10,607 bases of DNA from Bacteroidales bacterium (GCA_016293065.1 JAEDEY010000073.1:1-10607); one strand, 5' to 3'; counted from the first letter of the stretch, positions 1 through 7,379 are shown. Translations and numbers: made by a program. The notes: generated by a model not told the origin, from the letters alone.

Positions 1-358
1 TGTGCTCACGAGTCTGAGGCATAGGACCATCAGTAGCAGCAACTACGATGATAGCGCCATCCATCTGAGCAGCACCAGTAACCATGTTCTTAACGTAGTC
101 AGCGTGACCTGGACAGTCAACGTGAGCGTAGTGACGCTTCTCAGTCTGATACTCTACGTGTGCAGTATTGATAGTAATACCACGCTCCTTCTCTTCAGGT
201 GCATTATCGATAGAGTCGAAAGACTTAACCTCAGAAAGACCCTTCTTAGCGAGTACAGTTGTGATAGCAGCAGTAAGAGTAGTCTTACCGTGATCTACGT
301 GACCTATTGTACCAATGTTAACATGTGGTTTCGAACGGTCAAATTGTTCTTTTGCCAT
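1..358 (-). CDS. tuf: Elongation factor Tu, N-terminal part (partial, runs off window start)
   Basis: This is the first 119 codons of EF-Tu, the GTPase that brings aminoacyl-tRNA to the ribosomal A site; the other two thirds lie beyond position 1. The ATG at 358-356 opens with MAKEQFDRSKPHVNIG. The GTP-binding P-loop GHVDHGKT is at residues 19-26, the switch I element RGITIN at about 59-64, and the G3 motif DCPGH at 81-85, followed by ADYVKNMVTGAAQMDGA. All of these are standard and intact. The gene follows tRNA-Gly and tRNA-Thr on the same strand with only 70 nt between tRNA-Thr and the start codon. No separate strong promoter is visible in that gap, so cotranscription with the tRNAs is likely. 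An AT-only palindrome sits just before the start codon. The identification is essentially certain. Confidence 0.98.
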   Translation of the reverse strand, partial: MAKEQFDRSKPHVNIGTIGHVDHGKTTLTAAITTVLAKKGLSEVKSFDSIDNAPEEKERGITINTAHVEYQTEKRHYAHVDCPGHADYVKNMVTGAAQMDGAIIVVAATDGPMPQTREH

Positions 359-361
359 AGC

Positions 362-379
362 TTTTAAATATATTTAAAA
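362..379. repeat. 18-bp perfect AT-only palindrome just upstream of tuf
   Basis: TTTTAAATATATTTAAAA reads identically on both strands and ends 3 nt before the tuf start codon, where the ribosome must bind. It could be a weak AU hairpin or simply an extreme version of the A/T-rich leader common in Bacteroidota. The palindrome is seen directly; any function is inference. Confidence 0.6.
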
Positions 380-428
380 TGTTAGTATGTAAGAATTATT
401 CAATATAGGTTCAAAAACTTTATCTTTG

Positions 429-500
<72 letters not shown>

Positions 501-514
501 AACATTCGAAATTG

Positions 515-587
515 AGCGGGCAACGAGACTCGAACTCGCAACATTCAGCTTGGAAGGCTGACACTCTACCAATTGAGCTATACCCGC
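515..587 (-). tRNA. tRNA-Gly (anticodon TCC)
   Basis: On the minus strand the 73 nt form a cloverleaf. The acceptor stem is GCGGGTA/TGCCCGC with one T-G wobble. The D arm is GCTC-AATTGGTA-GAGT, the anticodon stem TCAGC/GCTGA with loop CTTCCAA (anticodon TCC, reading GGA and GGG), and the T arm GCGAG-TTCGAGT-CTCGT. The discriminator base is T at 515 and CCA is not encoded. It is the first RNA after the promoter at 645-673 and leads the tRNA-Gly/tRNA-Thr/tuf unit. Confidence 0.97.
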
Positions 588-644
588 AATTATTAACTTT
601 GCAAAAATCATACAAACGAAATATATTTGTACGTTTTGCGGGTG

Positions 645-673
645 CAAAGGTATTAAGATTTTTTCATATCAAA
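645..673 (-). promoter_or_regulatory. Bacteroidota-type promoter for the tRNA-Gly/tRNA-Thr/tuf unit
   Basis: On the minus strand a -33 TTTG (670-673) is followed after 17 nt by TACCTTTG (645-652), an exact match to the Bacteroidota -7 consensus TAnnTTTG. Transcription would start near 638, about 50 nt before the mature 5' end of tRNA-Gly. Flanking DNA is very A/T rich. The match is seen directly; its use is inferred from position. Confidence 0.75.
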
Positions 674-767
674 AAGAAAAATCGCAACTTTTTTCATTTT
701 TTTGCCTAAAAAAGTATATTTTGACCGATATTTTGAGCAATAGAGATAAAAAAAACGCAAAAACACA

Positions 768-1667
768 TCATTTTTTTGATCTTGGATGGGCTTGTCTGTA
801 GTTTGCGAGTATATCTTTTGGTGTAAGATGAGTATATACCTCGGTTGATTGGAGCGAGGCGTGTCCAAGCAATTCTTTCACAGCCATCAGATCTGCACCG
901 TTTGAAAGCATATTGGTGGCAAAGGAGTGGCGCAATACATGTGTGGTCTGTCGGGCTAATGTCGGAATCGACGACAGATATTTATGCGCTATTACAGCGA
1001 TTTGCTCTGGAGTGAGACCAGCTCCGGATTCATCGACAACAAAGAAGTGGGTATCTTCTCCGAATAAGCACATCTTTTCATGGGAAAAATCGCTCATCAT
1101 GGAAAATAGTTCTTCGCCGAATGGCACTATTCTCATCTTTTTGCCTTTACCAAGCACTCGTATGCTTCTGTTGGCATAGTCGATGTCTGCACTCTTAAGC
1201 GAAGCCACCTCTGAGCGTCGCATACCAGTCGAATAGATAAGGTCGATTATGAGTCGATCGCGTTTGCCAACAAAGTCATTTCCGAAGTCTGTATTATCGA
1301 GCAAGTCATCCATCTGAGACTCGGTAACCCATACAGGCAGAGGTTTAGGCACCTTAGGAGATGGGAGCAACGCCAGCGGATTGTTGTCAATTTTTTTCTC
1401 GCGACGCAGATACTTGCAGAAGCTCCTTAAGGCACACAAGCGGCGTTTGATGGTTGTGGCCTTTAGTCCTCGCTTACCCATTTCTGCCATCCACGCCCTT
1501 GCCACATCCAGGTTGAGCATATAGTCCTGATTGGCAGATGGCATCGTATCAAGGAATTCAAGATATTTTCCCAGATCTTCCCTGTAGCTCGCCACCGTGT
1601 AGTTCGAGAATTTACGCACGCAAGTTAGATAATCAAGGAAAGCTTCTACGTCTTGTTCCATTATCAT
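768..1667 (-). CDS. xerC: XerC/XerD-type tyrosine recombinase
   Basis: This 299-residue protein has the length and layout of the Xer recombinases, which resolve chromosome dimers at dif. An N-terminal SAM-like core-binding domain (about 3-90, VEAFLDYLTCVRKFSNYTVASY) precedes the catalytic domain (about 112-290). All six catalytic positions are present: R150 in TGMRRSE, K174 in LGKGKK, H243 and R246 in HVLRH, H269 in LLGHAS, and nucleophile Y278 in STEVYTHL. The ATG at 1667 overlaps the stop of the upstream glycosyltransferase as ATGA; an ATG at 1661 (MEQDVE) is an alternative start. In other Bacteroidales, as I recall, a xer gene lies near tuf, which supports a housekeeping role. A DNA-inverting role at polysaccharide loci cannot be excluded, but no inverted target sites are seen here. 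XerC versus XerD cannot be settled by eye. Confidence 0.9.
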   Translation of the reverse strand: MIMEQDVEAFLDYLTCVRKFSNYTVASYREDLGKYLEFLDTMPSANQDYMLNLDVARAWMAEMGKRGLKATTIKRRLCALRSFCKYLRREKKIDNNPLALLPSPKVPKPLPVWVTESQMDDLLDNTDFGNDFVGKRDRLIIDLIYSTGMRRSEVASLKSADIDYANRSIRVLGKGKKMRIVPFGEELFSMMSDFSHEKMCLFGEDTHFFVVDESGAGLTPEQIAVIAHKYLSSIPTLARQTTHVLRHSFATNMLSNGADLMAVKELLGHASLQSTEVYTHLTPKDILANYRQAHPRSKK

Positions 1668-2413
1668 TTAGAACTGAAGAATTGCGGCACCTTGCGCAGC
1701 ACCTTTTTGACCAAAGCCATAACAGGAGAGATGCCATTTCGACTATACACTCTAAGGTCTTCACGCCATCTCTGGAAACTTCTCTTCCAATTGGTCGATA
1801 GGCCACCATAATTCATTCTCACCACATACTGTGGCAGATAAACTATGCTGATACCAGTCTTATACATCACTCTTATCAGCCAATCGGTATCGCCTGCAAT
1901 GACATAATCCTCGCAATATCCACCCGAGCGGTCAAAGATTTCTTTTCTTACAAATACTGTGGTATGCAGAGGCAACCAACCATTTTCGATCTTTCTATCA
2001 GAATACTCCCCACCAATCCAATTACGAATCACGCGGTCAGGGTTATCTGGACTCACGAACAAGCCATTTGCATACACCATATCGCAGCTATTCTTCTTGA
2101 AAGCCTCAACCACATTCTCGACTACATGGTCATCATAAAACACATCATCCGAATGAAGCCAGCACACAATATCACCCGATGCAAGACGCAATCCTTTATT
2201 GAGAGCATTATAGCAGCCCTTGTCGCGTTCGCTGATCAGATGGGCAATGCGTGTTGATCCACAAGCTCGAATTGCCTCGACCGACCCATCTGTCGAACCA
2301 CCATCGATGATGATATGTTCGATATCAGGATAGGTCTGAAACATAACGCTCCGCACCGCCTTGACGACGGTATCGGAGCGATTATAGCAAGTTGTAACAA
2401 CTGTTACTTTCAT
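1664..2413 (-). CDS. GT2 family glycosyltransferase (WcaE-like)
   Basis: This 249-residue protein is a GT-A fold family 2 enzyme, predicted to transfer a sugar from a nucleotide-sugar to a lipid-linked or surface glycan at the cytoplasmic face. It starts VTVVTTCYNRSDTV, with the nucleotide-binding DGGSTDGS at about 37-44, ERDKGCYNALNKGL at 62-75, and HSDD (87-90) at the metal-binding DxD position. GDTDW follows at about 174-178 and GGLSTNW near 203-209. This pattern resembles WcaE-type colanic acid transferases. Length is normal for a single-domain enzyme and no membrane segment is obvious. The ATG at 2413 is preferred; a TTG lies one codon earlier. The gene sits 9 nt after the OmpA-like gene and overlaps xerC by 4 nt. 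Its acceptor and sugar are unknown, and it is separated from the main polysaccharide block by the OmpA-like gene. Confidence 0.9.
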   Translation of the reverse strand: MKVTVVTTCYNRSDTVVKAVRSVMFQTYPDIEHIIIDGGSTDGSVEAIRACGSTRIAHLISERDKGCYNALNKGLRLASGDIVCWLHSDDVFYDDHVVENVVEAFKKNSCDMVYANGLFVSPDNPDRVIRNWIGGEYSDRKIENGWLPLHTTVFVRKEIFDRSGGYCEDYVIAGDTDWLIRVMYKTGISIVYLPQYVVRMNYGGLSTNWKRSFQRWREDLRVYSRNGISPVMALVKKVLRKVPQFFSSK

Positions 2414-2422
2414 CAATGGGCA

Positions 2423-3892
2423 TTAATAGTTCTTCTTGTACGAAGACTTGACACGACCATCCATCAACTCTGCGTTGTCATCAAACTCAGTCTCGTTGAT
2501 AAACTGATAATCCTTTGTGAGCGGACAGACGATAGTGCATCGGTTGAAACGATGGTGGCCATCCTCACGGAGGAACGGCAACTCGATGTTCAAGTCACCA
2601 CCACCCACTACGAGCTGGTTTTCATCGACGCCATAAGTCTTTACAAGTACATCTGCAACGACCTGCGCACGCTTCTCTCGGAGCCATTCATTACGTTTCT
2701 GCGAACCAACTTCAAGGTCGGCGAAACCACGCACGAGGAACTTCTGGTTAGGATGCGACTTAATAAGGTCGGCATAGAAACCGAGGTTGAGCACATATGT
2801 ATGAGCGAGCTCGATACGGTCAATCTGGAAGAATGCTGCTTGAATGAGGTCAGCTGGGAGATTCACGATAGTATCCTTCTTGGCATTCTGGATATATGTT
2901 GCCAGGCGGTCACCTTCCTCATAAGCCTCATTCAACTGCTGCTTGAGAGCGCTGTCGTCATAACCAAGACGCTGGAAGTGAATCACGCGTGAGAACTTAT
3001 ATGAGAAACCGAGCGTTGCAGCTGTCTTGAGAGTTGAGTTCTGCTCCGAGAAACCTTCAAGGTCATCACCCTGCCATGAGCAGTTAAGGTCGAGAGCCAT
3101 ACTCCAGCGCTGAGTGAAGTTTGCATAGATCTTGAAACCAGCAAGCCACAGAGGCACAAAGCAAGAACCATCACGTTCTCCAATCTTACGGGCAGAGAAC
3201 GCACCACCCGAACCGACATAAAGGAACATATCGTAAGGATTATAGAGCAACTCTCGTCCTGCTGCAAGATTCAGAAGGTTAAGCATGACGTCTGCACGAG
3301 CCGAAATTGTCTGGTAGTTAAGGTGCTGACGCCATCCCTCAGCTGGCATGGTTTCAGTTGGGCGATCCTGCCAGTTGTCCACCATCGTCGATTCATGCAC
3401 TGATGTTACATACTTCTGATACTTTGAATACTGTGCCACAAAACGGGCTGCCCAATATGGGTGAAGATCCTTCTTAAAGCCGATTTCGAACTGAGGGCCG
3501 AGGCTGAACTCATCGTCGATCGACATCATGAAAACCGACTGGATACCTCCACCAAATTCGAAAGCCCAGTTATCACGAGCCTCATTGAATGCATAATGAG
3601 CCTTGAGATAACGCTTCGAGTCGGTAGTATCATTCAACGCATACCAATAGATGTCCCTAACACGAGGATCCTTAATCTTATTCAACTCTGCCTTAGTAAA
3701 CTTCAAAGGCTGCTTGAAACGACCCGTAGGCATAGTGTCTGATCCTAATACCAAAGTTCGGTTTACGTCATTTTGGACAGTATCTGCTCCTGCACTCTTG
3801 TTCCAAACATAGTCGAGCAGAACATCATCCTGTGCTTTTGCAGCAACAATGCTCATTAGCATTGCCAAAGCGCACAAAATAGACTTTCTCAT
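2423..3892 (-). CDS. Outer-membrane protein with C-terminal OmpA-like domain
   Basis: This 489-residue protein begins with a clear Sec signal peptide (MRKSILCALAMLMSIVAAKA, probably cleaved before QDD). After about 80 residues of linker, residues ~105-305 are rich in alternating aromatic and polar strands (WAFEFGGGIQSVF, GPQFEIGFKKDLHPYWAARF, AATLGFSYKF), as expected of an 8-stranded barrel. A short helical linker (about 315-340) leads to an OmpA-like domain at about 345-458. The residues expected to bind peptidoglycan are kept: D392 in GFAD and R408 in NEWLREKRAQVV. It probably tethers the outer membrane to peptidoglycan. The ATG at 3892 is chosen because the signal peptide begins there; a TTG lies two codons upstream. 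It heads a unit with the GT2 gene and xerC. Its own promoter is probably at 4002-4009, and its leader carries a tandem repeat. The domain is atypical, so the exact subfamily is unsure. Confidence 0.85.
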   Translation of the reverse strand: MRKSILCALAMLMSIVAAKAQDDVLLDYVWNKSAGADTVQNDVNRTLVLGSDTMPTGRFKQPLKFTKAELNKIKDPRVRDIYWYALNDTTDSKRYLKAHYAFNEARDNWAFEFGGGIQSVFMMSIDDEFSLGPQFEIGFKKDLHPYWAARFVAQYSKYQKYVTSVHESTMVDNWQDRPTETMPAEGWRQHLNYQTISARADVMLNLLNLAAGRELLYNPYDMFLYVGSGGAFSARKIGERDGSCFVPLWLAGFKIYANFTQRWSMALDLNCSWQGDDLEGFSEQNSTLKTAATLGFSYKFSRVIHFQRLGYDDSALKQQLNEAYEEGDRLATYIQNAKKDTIVNLPADLIQAAFFQIDRIELAHTYVLNLGFYADLIKSHPNQKFLVRGFADLEVGSQKRNEWLREKRAQVVADVLVKTYGVDENQLVVGGGDLNIELPFLREDGHHRFNRCTIVCPLTKDYQFINETEFDDNAELMDGRVKSSYKKNY

Positions 3893-3943
3893 AGTCAAAA
3901 AAAAATATAATTATTATAGTCAAAAAAAAGATAATTATTATAG
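3891..3943. repeat. Tandem repeat (25 + 24 nt) with poly-A/T tracts abutting the OmpA-like start codon
   Basis: On the plus strand copy 1 (3891-3915) is ATAGTC, nine A, T, ATAATTATT. Copy 2 (3916-3939) is ATAGTC, eight A, G, ATAATTATT. A partial third ATAG follows. Copy 1 includes two bases of the start codon, so both copies lie in the mRNA leader as U8 and U9 tracts directly before translation begins. The near-identity suggests a recent slippage duplication. Confidence 0.8.
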
Positions 3944-4001
3944 ATAAGAACGCTCCTTAGTGATTTGCAGAATCTTGGCACAAAACCAAAAAAACCGTTT
4001 G

Positions 4002-4009
4002 CAAAGATA
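4002..4009 (-). promoter_or_regulatory. Probable -7 box (TATCTTTG) for the OmpA-like/GT2/xerC unit
   Basis: Minus-strand TATCTTTG followed by CAAACGG matches TAnnTTTG exactly. It would start transcription near 3995, giving a leader of about 100 nt that contains both tandem-repeat copies. The upstream element is weak: the nearest TTGG is about 25 nt away, and a closer TTTG lies only 12 nt away. Confidence 0.5.
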
Positions 4010-4087
4010 CACATTAATTTGCAAAGATGTCATTCCAATAGTACACTTTTTTGACAAAATTATGTATTTTTTTACTATTTTGCATAT

Positions 4088-4099
4088 AATTGTACAATT
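4088..4099. repeat. 12-bp perfect palindrome AATTGTACAATT, with a related copy at 4111-4121
   Basis: AATTGTACAATT is a perfect dyad. Eleven bases further on is AATTGTCAATT (4111-4121), the same arms around a single T. Both lie just downstream of the last polysaccharide gene's stop codon. They could be a paired protein-binding site, weak 3' hairpins or chance in AT-rich DNA. Confidence 0.4.
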
Positions 4100-4123
4100 T
4101 AGCGCACTATAATTGTCAATTTT

Positions 4124-5233
4124 TCAACTTATATACAGTTTATAGAGAGTTTTTGCCAAAGTAGAGACATCAAAGTCGGCTGCAATCAACGCTCTTCCCC
4201 TGAGGCCTTTGTTCTTCAGGTCATCAGCCGACTGATTCCCGACAATCTTCAGAGTCTCCTTTATGGCCTTTACCTCAGGTTCTATCCACCATCCACAGTC
4301 ATGGGTCACTATCGACTGCCATGGTGTACCAGTAGTAGTCATCACCGGAGTCCCGCTTGCCAACGCTTCAGCCACGATGAGTCCGAAGTTCTCGCTATAC
4401 GAAGGCAGCACCACTACATCTGCATCTCTTATCATGCGCCATTTAGCTTCTCCATAGACGGGACCCACCATCTCAATCTTGTCATCCTGTCCCAAAGCCT
4501 TGATTTTCTCTTTCAGTGACTGCACATAATCGGGTTCTCCATCACCAGCTATTACAAGTTTCAGTCTATCAGTGGCTGTCATAGCTTCAATTAGCATCTC
4601 GAGACCTTTCTTTGGGTGCAGACGGCTCATGAATAGCAAATGTTGGGCATCACTCCACACCTTCTTAACTTTGATAGCCGATGAGTCGATACCATTTGGC
4701 AGCATCACCACATTCTTGTTCCAGCCAAGCTGCAAGATATGCTTTCTCTCTTCTTCTGCCGTCGATACCACCACATCCGCATTGCGCACTGCCCATTTCT
4801 GATACAGCAGCATAGCTGGCACCTTCTTTGTCCAATAGTTGCGGCCAATAATCCATGGCTCCAGCATTCCATGGGGTGTCAATAGGATACGAGGAGAGAA
4901 AGATTTGTCTTTCCTGCTCTTTTGTCTTGTCCAGTATTGCACCAGTGCACACTGAGGCATCCAGCAGCAATTGACATGCACTATATCGGGTTTAATTTCG
5001 TCGAGTAAAGCCATCCACCCTTTCTTCATGCGACACAAATGCTTCAAACTCACTTCGATAGCATGTACCGTAGCATTGGGCAGGGGCACAAAATCATCGA
5101 GCTTTCCGAGAGCGCATACATGGAGATCTACGAGACGTCCTAACGCAGGTGTCAGTTCTCTTAGATAGGTTGTCGTTCCTCCATCCTTAGCCGATATACT
5201 CGGCATGAATTGCAATACTGTTAGGTTCTTCAT
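4124..5233 (-). CDS. GT4 family glycosyltransferase
   Basis: This 369-residue, two-domain GT-B enzyme probably adds one sugar to the growing repeat unit in the cytoplasm. The N-terminal Rossmann half opens MKNLTVLQFMPSISAKDGGTT with the glycine loop at about 18-20 and TPHGMLEPW at 119-127. LPNGID (178-183) leads into the donor-binding half, with MSRLHPKKGLE at about 202-212, IAGDGEPDY at 228-236, and E281/E289 of the E-x7-E motif in ENFGLIVAE followed by ALASGTPV. All expected GT4 elements are intact and length is typical. It is the last gene of the seven-gene block, starting 6 nt after the stop of the upstream GT4 gene. Sugar and linkage cannot be read from sequence. The ATG at 5233 is the clear start. 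Confidence 0.92.
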   Translation of the reverse strand: MKNLTVLQFMPSISAKDGGTTTYLRELTPALGRLVDLHVCALGKLDDFVPLPNATVHAIEVSLKHLCRMKKGWMALLDEIKPDIVHVNCCWMPQCALVQYWTRQKSRKDKSFSPRILLTPHGMLEPWIIGRNYWTKKVPAMLLYQKWAVRNADVVVSTAEEERKHILQLGWNKNVVMLPNGIDSSAIKVKKVWSDAQHLLFMSRLHPKKGLEMLIEAMTATDRLKLVIAGDGEPDYVQSLKEKIKALGQDDKIEMVGPVYGEAKWRMIRDADVVVLPSYSENFGLIVAEALASGTPVMTTTGTPWQSIVTHDCGWWIEPEVKAIKETLKIVGNQSADDLKNKGLRGRALIAADFDVSTLAKTLYKLYIS

Positions 5234-5239
5234 GGCATA

Positions 5240-6340
5240 TTATCTATTTATCGTCGTCATCATCAACTCACCGACAGCATCTGGCGAGATGTTGTCGATA
5301 GCCCATTTCACTCTCTCGGCTCTTTTATCTCTTACATTATTAATATTAGTAGCCACAGCTTGCAATACATCGGCAAGCATATCAGGGTTACCTACATCAT
5401 AGACACCACCAAAGCCCGACAATCTCACAATATCCTTTGCGCCACACTTATTGCTACACACAGGCAAAGTGCCCATCGACATTGCCTCGTTGATCACAGC
5501 TCCCCACCCATCATGAAGAGACGGGAGCACCAGCACATCGTTGGCAACCATCACTCGCTGAGTCTCCGGCATAGGCAAAGCACCCAGGAAGTCGATACTT
5601 ACAGAATCTGACACTATCGTACTTGCCTGTTGTTCCAAAGCATCCCTCAGTGGGCCATCTCCGACTATGGTCACAGCCACTTCCACCTTTCTTTTCCCAA
5701 GAATATCCACAGCCGACAACAGTTCCCCTACATTCTTTCTACGGTCAAGGCTTCCCACGAAACAAACAGCGAGGGCGTGAGGACGCGAAGATGCCGAGGC
5801 TTCAAGAAGTGAAGAAGGAGAGGTACAGTACATAAACGGAATAACATTCCATCTTTTTGACCACAGTCGATAGTATTTGACACAATCCTCACCTATTGCA
5901 AAGACATAGTCAAAATACTTCACATAGCGCCAGTCCATGAGCGCGAACCTCAACCGATGCATCCAGAGAGGCTTATCGTAGGTATATGGAGCCTCGGTGA
6001 TGATGCCTCTCTTCAGTCTATAAGGAATCGAAAGCCTGAACCAATGGAGTATCTCGGGAAAAGCCGAAATACCAGAGAAGAGACAAACACATTCGGGCAT
6101 GGCATACAACTCGGCCATTTGCTTGTCGTCGGGAGCGATTACTATGGTCAGCCTCTCGCTCGAAGTTGTCCATGTCGCTGGCCACCCCATGGCTGCCCTA
6201 TCGGAATATGTCACACGCGGAGCCACCACCCACACGTGTTCCACATCCGAACGGCGCGACAAGGCCTCGATATACGGCATCTGGTGCGGGCTGATGCAGT
6301 TCTGCACGAAAACGAGACTCTTCATCCTTTGCTCAGGCAT
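5240..6340 (-). CDS. GT4 family glycosyltransferase
   Basis: This 366-residue GT-B enzyme is predicted to transfer an activated sugar during repeat-unit assembly. The N-terminal half begins MKSLVFVQNCISPHQMPY. The C-terminal half carries FVGSLDRRKNV (194-204), IVGDGPLRDALE (225-236), DFLGALP and LPSLHDGWGAVINEAMSMG (272-290). The first acid of the E-x7-E pair is Asp here (D277, with E285), a common substitution in GT4 enzymes. The N-terminal half is divergent, as expected for the acceptor side. The ATG at 6340 overlaps the upstream GT2 stop by 8 nt; an in-frame ATG at 6325 would leave a 7-nt gap and start MKSLVF, and is equally credible. The gene sits between a GT2 and another GT4, and its substrate is unknown. 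Confidence 0.9.
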   Translation of the reverse strand: MPEQRMKSLVFVQNCISPHQMPYIEALSRRSDVEHVWVVAPRVTYSDRAAMGWPATWTTSSERLTIVIAPDDKQMAELYAMPECVCLFSGISAFPEILHWFRLSIPYRLKRGIITEAPYTYDKPLWMHRLRFALMDWRYVKYFDYVFAIGEDCVKYYRLWSKRWNVIPFMYCTSPSSLLEASASSRPHALAVCFVGSLDRRKNVGELLSAVDILGKRKVEVAVTIVGDGPLRDALEQQASTIVSDSVSIDFLGALPMPETQRVMVANDVLVLPSLHDGWGAVINEAMSMGTLPVCSNKCGAKDIVRLSGFGGVYDVGNPDMLADVLQAVATNINNVRDKRAERVKWAIDNISPDAVGELMMTTINR

Positions 6341-7379
6341 GAGTACGCAGTTTTTTCTTTGCCTTGACAGGCTTGTCGGTCTTCACAAACTTGTGATAAA
6401 GACTGAGATACAGAGGCACACTTGAGTTGATCAATGTGAACTTATAACGCTCTTTCTTCCCGAGGTATTTATTGATAGAGAGAGGGTAGAAAGGCAAAGA
6501 CTTGTAATCTCCGGGGAAGGTATATATACCACAGCGACACAAGTTGGCCAATGCCTGAGAGAAGAGGAACGACACGCGATTGATGAAGCAATAGCGTATC
6601 GAACTTTCTATTTGGGTATTCTCTTGTGCAAAATTCCACAGCCGAGTGCATATCTTCACCAGATCGGTGGTCTTCTTTGGATTCTCGCTCTTCATTATCG
6701 AACCCTCTCGCTGCACATAGTTATATACTACCATATTCTCAAAGGCTATACGACGAGCCAGGAAATATGCACGAGGAGTAAACTCCTGATCTTCGTGCAG
6801 CACACCCTCCATAAACTTCAGTCCACGAGCCTCAAGGAAACTGCGACGGTAGATTGCAGCCCAAGCAGCAGGAGGCATACCCACTTCGAGCATGAACCTT
6901 TCGCCCTTCACCACTGCGCCACCCGTACCATCGGGGATATTATACTGCTCGGGAGGAGTCATCGGCTGATTATCGCCAGGAGCAGACTCATATACCAGCT
7001 GAAGACCGAAGCACAGCACATCGAGGCGATCCTTCTCTGCCCTTTCGAGCAATTTCTCCGCGCAGCATGGCTCGAGGTAGTCGTCCGAGTCAATCCACCA
7101 CACAAAAGTACCGCGAGCCACCTTCAACCCTGCATTTCGTGCCGCACTGAGTCCTTTGTTTTCCTGATTGACAATCACCCATGAGCCAGTCTTCACACCA
7201 GCTTTCTCTTCTTCACGACGGAAAGCATCGAGCACCTCCATCGAGTCATCGGTCGAGCCATCGTTGACCGCCACTATCTCATAGTCTTCAGGAGCCAGCC
7301 CCTGATTCCGTATCGATGCCAGACATCGGCCGAGCCACTTGCTGACATTATAAATAGGAAGGATGATACTTAATCTCAT
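6333..7379 (-). CDS. GT2 family glycosyltransferase (EpsH/EpsJ-like)
   Basis: This 348-residue protein is a GT-A family 2 glycosyltransferase of the exopolysaccharide type. It opens MRLSIILPIYNVSKWLGRCLAS, with NDGSTDDS at about 39-46, NQENKGLSAARNAGL at 71-85, and the metal-binding IDSDDYLEP at about 96-104. Further on, PPAAWAAIYRRSFL and LHEDQEFTPRAYF carry the usual W...IYRR...HED signature of this subgroup, followed by a basic C-terminal tail ending KAKKKLRTHA. No membrane helix is obvious. The ATG at 7379 is chosen; a TTG two codons upstream is less likely. It starts 41 nt after the WcaF-like gene, the widest gap in the block, and its end overlaps the next GT4 gene. It probably adds a sugar to the lipid-linked repeat unit; which sugar is unknown. 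Confidence 0.92.
   Translation of the reverse strand: MRLSIILPIYNVSKWLGRCLASIRNQGLAPEDYEIVAVNDGSTDDSMEVLDAFRREEEKAGVKTGSWVIVNQENKGLSAARNAGLKVARGTFVWWIDSDDYLEPCCAEKLLERAEKDRLDVLCFGLQLVYESAPGDNQPMTPPEQYNIPDGTGGAVVKGERFMLEVGMPPAAWAAIYRRSFLEARGLKFMEGVLHEDQEFTPRAYFLARRIAFENMVVYNYVQREGSIMKSENPKKTTDLVKICTRLWNFAQENTQIESSIRYCFINRVSFLFSQALANLCRCGIYTFPGDYKSLPFYPLSINKYLGKKERYKFTLINSSVPLYLSLYHKFVKTDKPVKAKKKLRTHA

Larger units (their letters stand above)
3893..4123. other. 231-bp AT-rich intergenic region between the polysaccharide block and the OmpA-like gene
   Basis: No gene is seen here on either strand. The region holds the tandem repeat at 3891-3943, a probable promoter box at 4002-4009, and the 11-bp direct repeat TTTGCAAAGAT at 3998-4008 and 4018-4028. 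It also holds interrupted palindromes at 4049-4059 and 4111-4121 and a perfect one at 4088-4099. No GC-rich hairpin followed by a T run marks the end of the upstream operon. Confidence 0.7.

Noticed and set aside
588..767. A dif-like Xer target or an invertible promoter near xerC
   Set aside because: No pair of inverted repeats of useful length flanks a promoter, and no sequence with dif-like half-sites was found by eye.
653..868. 71-codon open frame on the minus strand in the gap after xerC, considered as a remnant of hpf
   Set aside because: The translation shows none of the hibernation-factor sequence, starts inside xerC and runs through the tRNA promoter.
2315..2992. Long open frame (225 codons) on the plus strand antisense to the OmpA-like gene
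   Set aside because: Its translation has no recognisable domain or start context, and it is the complement of a well-supported gene with signal peptide and OmpA-like domain.
4087..4121. A sigma-70-like promoter (TTGACA with TACAAT) on the minus strand just after the polysaccharide operon
   Set aside because: Spacing is 19 nt, the motif is not the Bacteroidota type, and the match follows from the AATTGTCAATT dyad.
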